10,710 nt of DNA from Paraglomus occultum (taxonomy: Eukaryota > Glomeromycota > Glomeromycetes > Paraglomerales > Paraglomeraceae). Of the stretch, positions 8,761-10,710 are shown piece by piece (positions within the stretch are counted from its first letter, which is position 1; the number at the start of each line of letters is the position of its first letter). The translations under genes and the position numbers were made by a program. The notes beneath the pieces were generated by a model. It was not told where the DNA came from, made no database searches, and saw only the letters and a program-made list of their open reading frames with translations. Location of the stretch: positions 1 through 10,710 of the forward strand of contig CAJVPJ010001297.1 in NCBI GenBank assembly GCA_910592205.1, written 5' to 3'.

Positions 8761-9610
8761 GACAATAGAAAGCATTTGACGCTAATATTAAATAAAGAAT
8801 CATCGAGGTAAAAGAATGTACCAGTTTGAAGAACAACGAAACCGGCAAGAGCGGAAAACAGCAGCACCGAAAAGTCTAATTTAAGCAAAACTGATAGTTA
8901 TAAATCAATTACTTGATTAGAGAAGCCAATAAATTATCTGGTGGACTATGTAGTCAATAGAATTGCAGATAAATTAGTTCAACAAATAGCTCAAAAAGTA
9001 GCCAAACTGATGAGTGACAACTGACAAAAAAAAGAAGAACATACTAATAACATACGACGGCTAGGTTATAAATATAAAATAGTTGAATCCAAAAGAGCAT
9101 TTAATTTTTAATATTCCAGTCCTCCAATTTACACGTTTAACAATGAGAATGGACTGCATTGAGCCGATAAATTGCTTTCCGACTATTCGCATAATTGTGT
9201 GCCCGTACGTTTAAAATTCCGCGCTTTAATTTCCAAAAACTTGCAACTATCTAACGGAATTACAACTCGATAATTTTTGACAAGTAAATTTGGCTCCCAA
9301 TTGCAGTATTTTTTTATTGTAGCCTGCATATTACCTTGTACTGAGAGAATGGGCTACGACATGAAGATTTTATCATGTGGCTTGCCGATCTGCGTACAAA
9401 GAGGAAGTTTTTAGCTGTTTGCTATACACTCATGGTCATAATCCGTATCAGTTAATCTCATTAATGGAAAATATATTATAAATATTGTGATTTTTTTTTA
9501 TTGTCAGTGATATAAAGTAGCGCTTTCGAGATTATTAAATGCAGCATAGATTATAAATGACGATGTTGATACTTGTGCATGATTAAGCGCAACATTTGTA
9601 ACTATACCTA
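8761..9610. other. Intergenic stretch, no gene recognised
   Basis: AT-rich DNA between the GC-rich island and the kinase pseudogene. No coding frame, RNA gene or clear repeat was found. Confidence 0.5.
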
Positions 9611-10343
9611 TCAAAATTCACTATTCGAGTTGGAGAAGATTTCCATAGGTAATAACTTACTACTATATTTACTCTCTTCTCAGCACGCAACAAAGGTTCA
9701 TTATTACTATGATATATAGTATTCCATGTATCATCACTCGGTTCCCCGCTATCAATAAAATTGTCGATATTCTCATAAAGCTCTCGCGCAGTCGGTCGCT
9801 TGTCCGCGTCAGCATCACATCACAGCACTTTTCAGAGAGATTCCTGCAAGATGCTGGTGTCCAATCGGACATCGTTGGCCTTAGTCCGTTACAGATATCC
9901 CCTCGCCAATGCTCATCGAACAGTTTATCTCTGAAAAGTGTGGTTCACCACTCGATCCGATGCGCAAGGATGCCGAAAGCGTAAATATCCGATTTCTGAC
10001 TAAACTTCGTGTCTGAAAGACTTCTGGCGCGATGTAGGGTAAAACTCTGAATTTTGTACGGATGAATACACCGACTTGGAGAGTTCGAGATCACAGATAA
10101 ACAGCTTACTAAATGCTCGCTGTCTTTCCACCATGCAAATCACGGTGTACTAAATTCATCATATGGATGACATGCAGACGATACCCAATATCACTCAGAA
10201 CGACCGTGTGTCTTGTTCATTAACAATCTTTTTTAGCGCTACTCTGACCGACCCATCGAGTTTTGCTATCGGTTCGGTTGTAACCAATCGGCTACGTGTG
10301 CACATTCGCTTTAACAATGGTGATGTCATTTCTATTTAGCCCG
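9611..10343 (-). pseudogene. Decayed protein kinase, relative of the kinase at 1-2114
   Basis: Read on the minus strand, recognisable pieces follow in order but in changing frames: IEMTS and (fs) HVADWLQP; SVRVALKKIVNEQDTRSF, with the beta-3 lysine near 10225-10242; LSDIGYRLHVIHMMN; LVHRDLHGG; FICDLELSKSVYSSVQ; VLPYIAPEVF; FSQKSDIYAFGILAHRIEW; a TGA at 9945-9947; DICNGLRPTMSDWTPASC; EKCCD; ADADKRPTARELYENI; EPLLRAEK. Damage includes several frameshifts and loss of the catalytic-loop asparagine. DLG has changed to DLE, the beta-4/beta-5 strands are deleted, and GTGAT is tandemly duplicated (9814-9823), breaking the frame between CCD and DADKR. Upstream parts (modules A and B) are missing. It matches the kinase at 1-2114 (GLVHCDLHGG, ICDLGLSQSV, VAPEVF), so it is a decayed duplicate of that gene or a close sister. 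Confidence 0.9.
9814..9823 (-). repeat. 5-bp tandem duplication that breaks the kinase pseudogene frame
   Basis: The minus strand reads GTGATGTGAT. Removing one GTGAT would join EKCCD to ADADKRPT in a single frame, so this duplication explains one frameshift. The same positions in the plus strand read ATCACATCAC. Confidence 0.7.
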
Positions 10344-10600
10344 AAGTATTTAAAAAGAACAGATTAGTCAGTAATAGAAGCAAATTTACGAGGTGAACCG
10401 CGACCTTCTCAGGCAGGTTATGTGGGCAGGAAACAAGGATTCACTCAGTTTTTAATAATCGTGACAATAAGTAGCAAAATTTCTTGGGCATTGCCGCAAT
10501 TTTTTTGCAGACACTTAATATGTTACACATACACAGTTATAGTTATACAAAGATTGAGAGACATTCTCGCCTCGGCGATAACAACCTGAAATTCTAAGCA
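10344..10600. other. Short gap between kinase pseudogene and second BTB gene
   Basis: About 257 bp, and the presumed promoter of the second BTB gene. TTATAGTTATAC near 10538-10547 is the only TATA-like sequence, and it is weak. No missing N-terminal kinase exons could be recognised here. The last twenty bases before the ATG resemble those before the first BTB gene; further upstream the two flanks look unrelated. Confidence 0.45.
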
Positions 10601-10710
10601 ATGAACAACTTTATTGATTTGTCTTCGAGTCTATCAGTTGACTATGAGAAACTGTACGAAAGTGGCAGATATACAGATATCTCAATCCATATTGGAAAGG
10701 AGCCAAACAA
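10601..10710 (+). CDS. Second BTB/POZ protein, N-terminal fragment cut by the window edge
   Basis: The first 36 codons of a paralogue of the gene at 6119 run off the right edge. By hand count 99 of 110 bases match the first BTB gene; seven of the eleven changes are synonymous. Residues 1-36 hold the start of the BTB domain (the equivalent of YSDISIHIG reads YTDISIHIG). BACK and TLD domains are expected further right by analogy but are not visible. It probably shares the adaptor role inferred for its paralogue. It lies head-to-head with the kinase pseudogene. Confidence 0.9.
   Translation, partial: MNNFIDLSSSLSVDYEKLYESGRYTDISIHIGKEPN

Noticed and set aside
8359-8811. 150-codon open frame on the plus strand as a gene
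   Set aside because: No recognised domain, a second frame is open over the same GC-rich part (8582-8779), and the open length is explained by local GC richness plus hairpins. It is described as an island instead.
9709-9984. Plus-strand 91-codon frame opposite the kinase pseudogene
   Set aside because: Antisense shadow; the minus strand carries kinase motifs through the same stretch.

Overview
The window looks like nuclear DNA of a fungus, most likely an arbuscular-mycorrhizal (Glomeromycotina) or closely related early-diverging lineage. Reasons: long AT-rich gaps between genes, short GT-AG introns of 73 to 79 bp, and two families that are heavily expanded in those fungi. These are protein kinases carrying a CxxC zinc-ribbon-like linker before the kinase domain, and BTB-BACK-TLD proteins. 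The species cannot be named from the sequence.

Layout. Bases 1-2114 (minus strand) hold a four-exon kinase gene that runs off the left edge. Bases 2115-6118 are a 4-kb gene-poor stretch with a MITE-like element (4130-4420) and a diverged direct repeat (about 5154-5522). Bases 6119-7652 (plus) hold a complete two-exon BTB-BACK-TLD gene encoding 484 residues. Bases 7653-9610 are non-coding apart from a conspicuous GC-rich, hairpin-rich island (about 8524-8760). Bases 9611-10343 (minus) are a badly broken relative of the first kinase. Bases 10601-10710 (plus) are the start of a second BTB gene that runs off the right edge.

The order minus-strand kinase / plus-strand BTB therefore occurs twice. 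I read this as a duplicated divergent gene pair, with the second kinase decayed and the second BTB start still under purifying selection. The kinase is the most interesting gene. Ahead of its complete kinase domain it carries three diverged copies of a kinase N-lobe, spaced by zinc-ribbon-like and acidic linkers. In three of the four copies an intron sits at the same place, just after helix C. The gene seems to have grown by internal duplication of an N-lobe unit, and may encode a kinase with built-in pseudo-N-lobe sensor or regulatory modules. There is no sign of CRISPR, tRNA, rRNA, prophage or a bacterial operon.
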